Positions 63,238-64,000 of a DNA stretch of 64,000 nt are shown piece after piece (within the stretch, counting starts at the first letter, position 1; every line of letters starts with the position of its first letter). A program made the position numbers and the translations under genes. The DNA lies in contig NZ_MTQO01000050.1 of NCBI RefSeq assembly GCF_001984155.1, positions 1 through 64,000 of the forward strand, read 5' to 3'. Source of the DNA: Actinosynnema sp. ALI-1.44 (GTDB taxonomy: Bacteria; Actinomycetota; Actinomycetes; Mycobacteriales; Pseudonocardiaceae). Under the pieces are notes generated by a model. It saw only the letters and a list, made by a program, of their open reading frames with translations. It made no database searches and had not been told where the DNA came from.

Positions 63238-63312
63238 GACGGCAACCGCAGGTGAACCGCTCCCTGGAAGCTGGACTGGGAATCCAGTTCCGACTCTCCG
63301 GGAAGCGGTTCG

Positions 63313-63777
63313 GTGTATCCAGGAAGTTCGTTGTCTGAGCGGCAGCGGGAGGCTGCTTTCGCGTTGTTCGAGGCTGGGTATGGCGAGAAGGCCGTGTCGG
63401 CCCGGTTGGGGGTGTCTGCGACGGCGGTGCGACGCTTGCGTGATCGTTGGAGGCTGCGAGGCGCGGGAGCGCTGGTGATGAACCCGGGCAAGCGGTCGTT
63501 CACGTTCGAGTTCAAGCTCGAGGTCGTGCGCCGGTTCGTCGCGGGTGAGGCGAGCGCGATCGAGCTGGCACGCGAGCACGATCTGTCCTCGCCCAAGCTG
63601 GTGGAGGGCTGGGTTCGGGCGTACCGGCGTGACGGCGAGGAAGCGTTGCGGTCCAAGCGAAAAGGCCGACCGGCCAAGCCCGCCGACACCTCCAGGCTCA
63701 GCGAGCTGGAGCGCTTGCGGCAGGAGAACCTCGAGTTGTCCGCGAAGGTGGCATACCTGGAAAACTGCGGGCCTTGA
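63313..63777 (+). CDS. IS3-family transposase OrfA
   Basis: 154 residues from GTG 63313. Two helix-turn-helix regions: EAAFALFEAGYGEKAVSARLGVSATAVRRLRDRW and FEFKLEVVRRFVAGEASAIELAREHDLSSPKLVEGWVRAY, then a basic linker (RSKRKGRPAKPA) and a leucine-zipper-like helix LSELERLRQENLELSAKVAYLE. It ends at ENCGP. A -1 slip at the GGAAAAC sequence just before the end would give EKLRALKEQ and continue into orfB, the normal IS3 way to make the full transposase. Confidence 0.8.
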   Translation: MYPGSSLSERQREAAFALFEAGYGEKAVSARLGVSATAVRRLRDRWRLRGAGALVMNPGKRSFTFEFKLEVVRRFVAGEASAIELAREHDLSSPKLVEGWVRAYRRDGEEALRSKRKGRPAKPADTSRLSELERLRQENLELSAKVAYLENCGP

Positions 63778-64000
63778 AGGAGCAGGGGCGAGACCCGCAC
63801 GCGGAGCTCACAACCGCGATCATCGAGACGTTCGGGCCGCCCACGGCCGCTACGGGCACCCGGCGGATCCACACAGTGCTGACCCGCCAGGGCTGGCAGG
63901 TGGCCAAGAAACGGTGCTCACGCTGATGAACACCCTCGGCCTGGTCTGCGAGGTCCGGTGGCCACGCCGCCACCGGTCCTGGCTCGGGCAGACCGGCACG
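63767..64000 (+). pseudogene. IS3-family transposase OrfB, frame-broken and incomplete
   Basis: Continuing in the -1 frame: LKEQGRDPHAELTTAIIETF, then the sequence needs a shift to read AHGRYGH and another to read RRIHTVLTRQGWQVAKK, and a third to read TVLTLMNTLGLVCEVRWPRRHRSWLGQTGT at the window edge. These are N-terminal parts of an IS3 integrase-type transposase before the DDE domain. At least three indels make it non-functional. Confidence 0.75.

Larger units (their letters stand above)
63253..64000 (+). mobile_element. IS3-family insertion sequence, decayed, cut by the window edge
   Basis: Begins with a TG-leading inverted-repeat-like end (TGAACCGCTCCCTGGAAGC) at 63253. It contains an orfA with HTH and leucine-zipper regions and an orfB beginning that is broken by indels. 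The right end lies outside the window. Confidence 0.7.

Noticed and set aside
62655-63338. 227-residue frame before the IS3 element
   Set aside because: Composition is Arg/Gly/Ser-rich without motifs, it crosses the hairpin at 63200-63237 and runs into the IS end.

Overview
The window is high-GC actinobacterial chromosome. The rRNA-leader sequence at the left edge, an EF-Tu paralogue of the Streptomyces tuf3 type, the dnaG/dgt neighbourhood, GTG and TTG starts, GTGA/ATGA gene overlaps and the families present point to a soil actinomycete, most likely Pseudonocardiales (Amycolatopsis, Kibdelosporangium or Lentzea relatives). Genus is inference only.

Layout. 1-300: leader region of an rRNA operon that reads leftward out of the window. 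311-9940: a minus-strand redox block with PntAA/PntAB/PntB transhydrogenase, a small membrane protein, two GlcD-type FAD oxidases, a PVA-dehydrogenase-like quinoprotein and an IlvX-type ThDP enzyme. 10188-22000: mixed, partly secreted functions: a short Erm-type methylase, a streptogrisin-like protease, tuf3, an Asp-box propeller, a DM13 lipid-anchored or membrane-anchored protein, Ogt, xylulokinase, a secreted lipase, a CrtI-like oxidoreductase, a lipoprotein, a 23-residue cysteine-rich micropeptide (20034-20105), a PL6-type polysaccharide lyase and a cupin. 21971-26543: a ParC/ParE type II topoisomerase pair. 26627-36056: metabolic and regulatory genes including a PRISE-type reductase with a divergent LysR regulator, a tandem pair of RNHCP-domain genes behind a leader hairpin, XthA, a PLP gamma-lyase with a divergent Lrp regulator, and an ICL/PEP-mutase-fold protein.

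36068-49224 is an accessory island. It carries a complete type I restriction-modification system (hsdM-hsdS-hsdR) preceded by an unusual HTH protein that looks like a catalytically dead methylase joined to a target-recognition domain, with a divergent coiled-coil gene beside it. Around this core are three frame-broken genes (roadblock-like, NUDIX, tyrosine integrase), a hexanucleotide repeat and low-GC sequence without genes. The integrase remnant abuts a tRNA(CAT) gene, which is followed upstream by tRNA-Asn with a strong terminator between them.

49639-62545 returns to core genome: a methyltransferase whose Shine-Dalgarno is locked in an 11-bp stem with the end of the preceding gene, DnaG, an ECF41 (SigJ-type) sigma factor with its carboxymuconolactone-decarboxylase partner and a matching ECF41 promoter, a serpin, Dgt, a YdcF/SanA protein, an ABC transporter plus two-component operon, and a large single-copy gene behind two DnaA boxes. 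63253-64000 is the start of a decayed IS3-family element cut by the window edge.

Gene starts were chosen from visible ribosome binding sites and overlaps. Family calls come from recognised motifs in the translated sequence; no searches were run.
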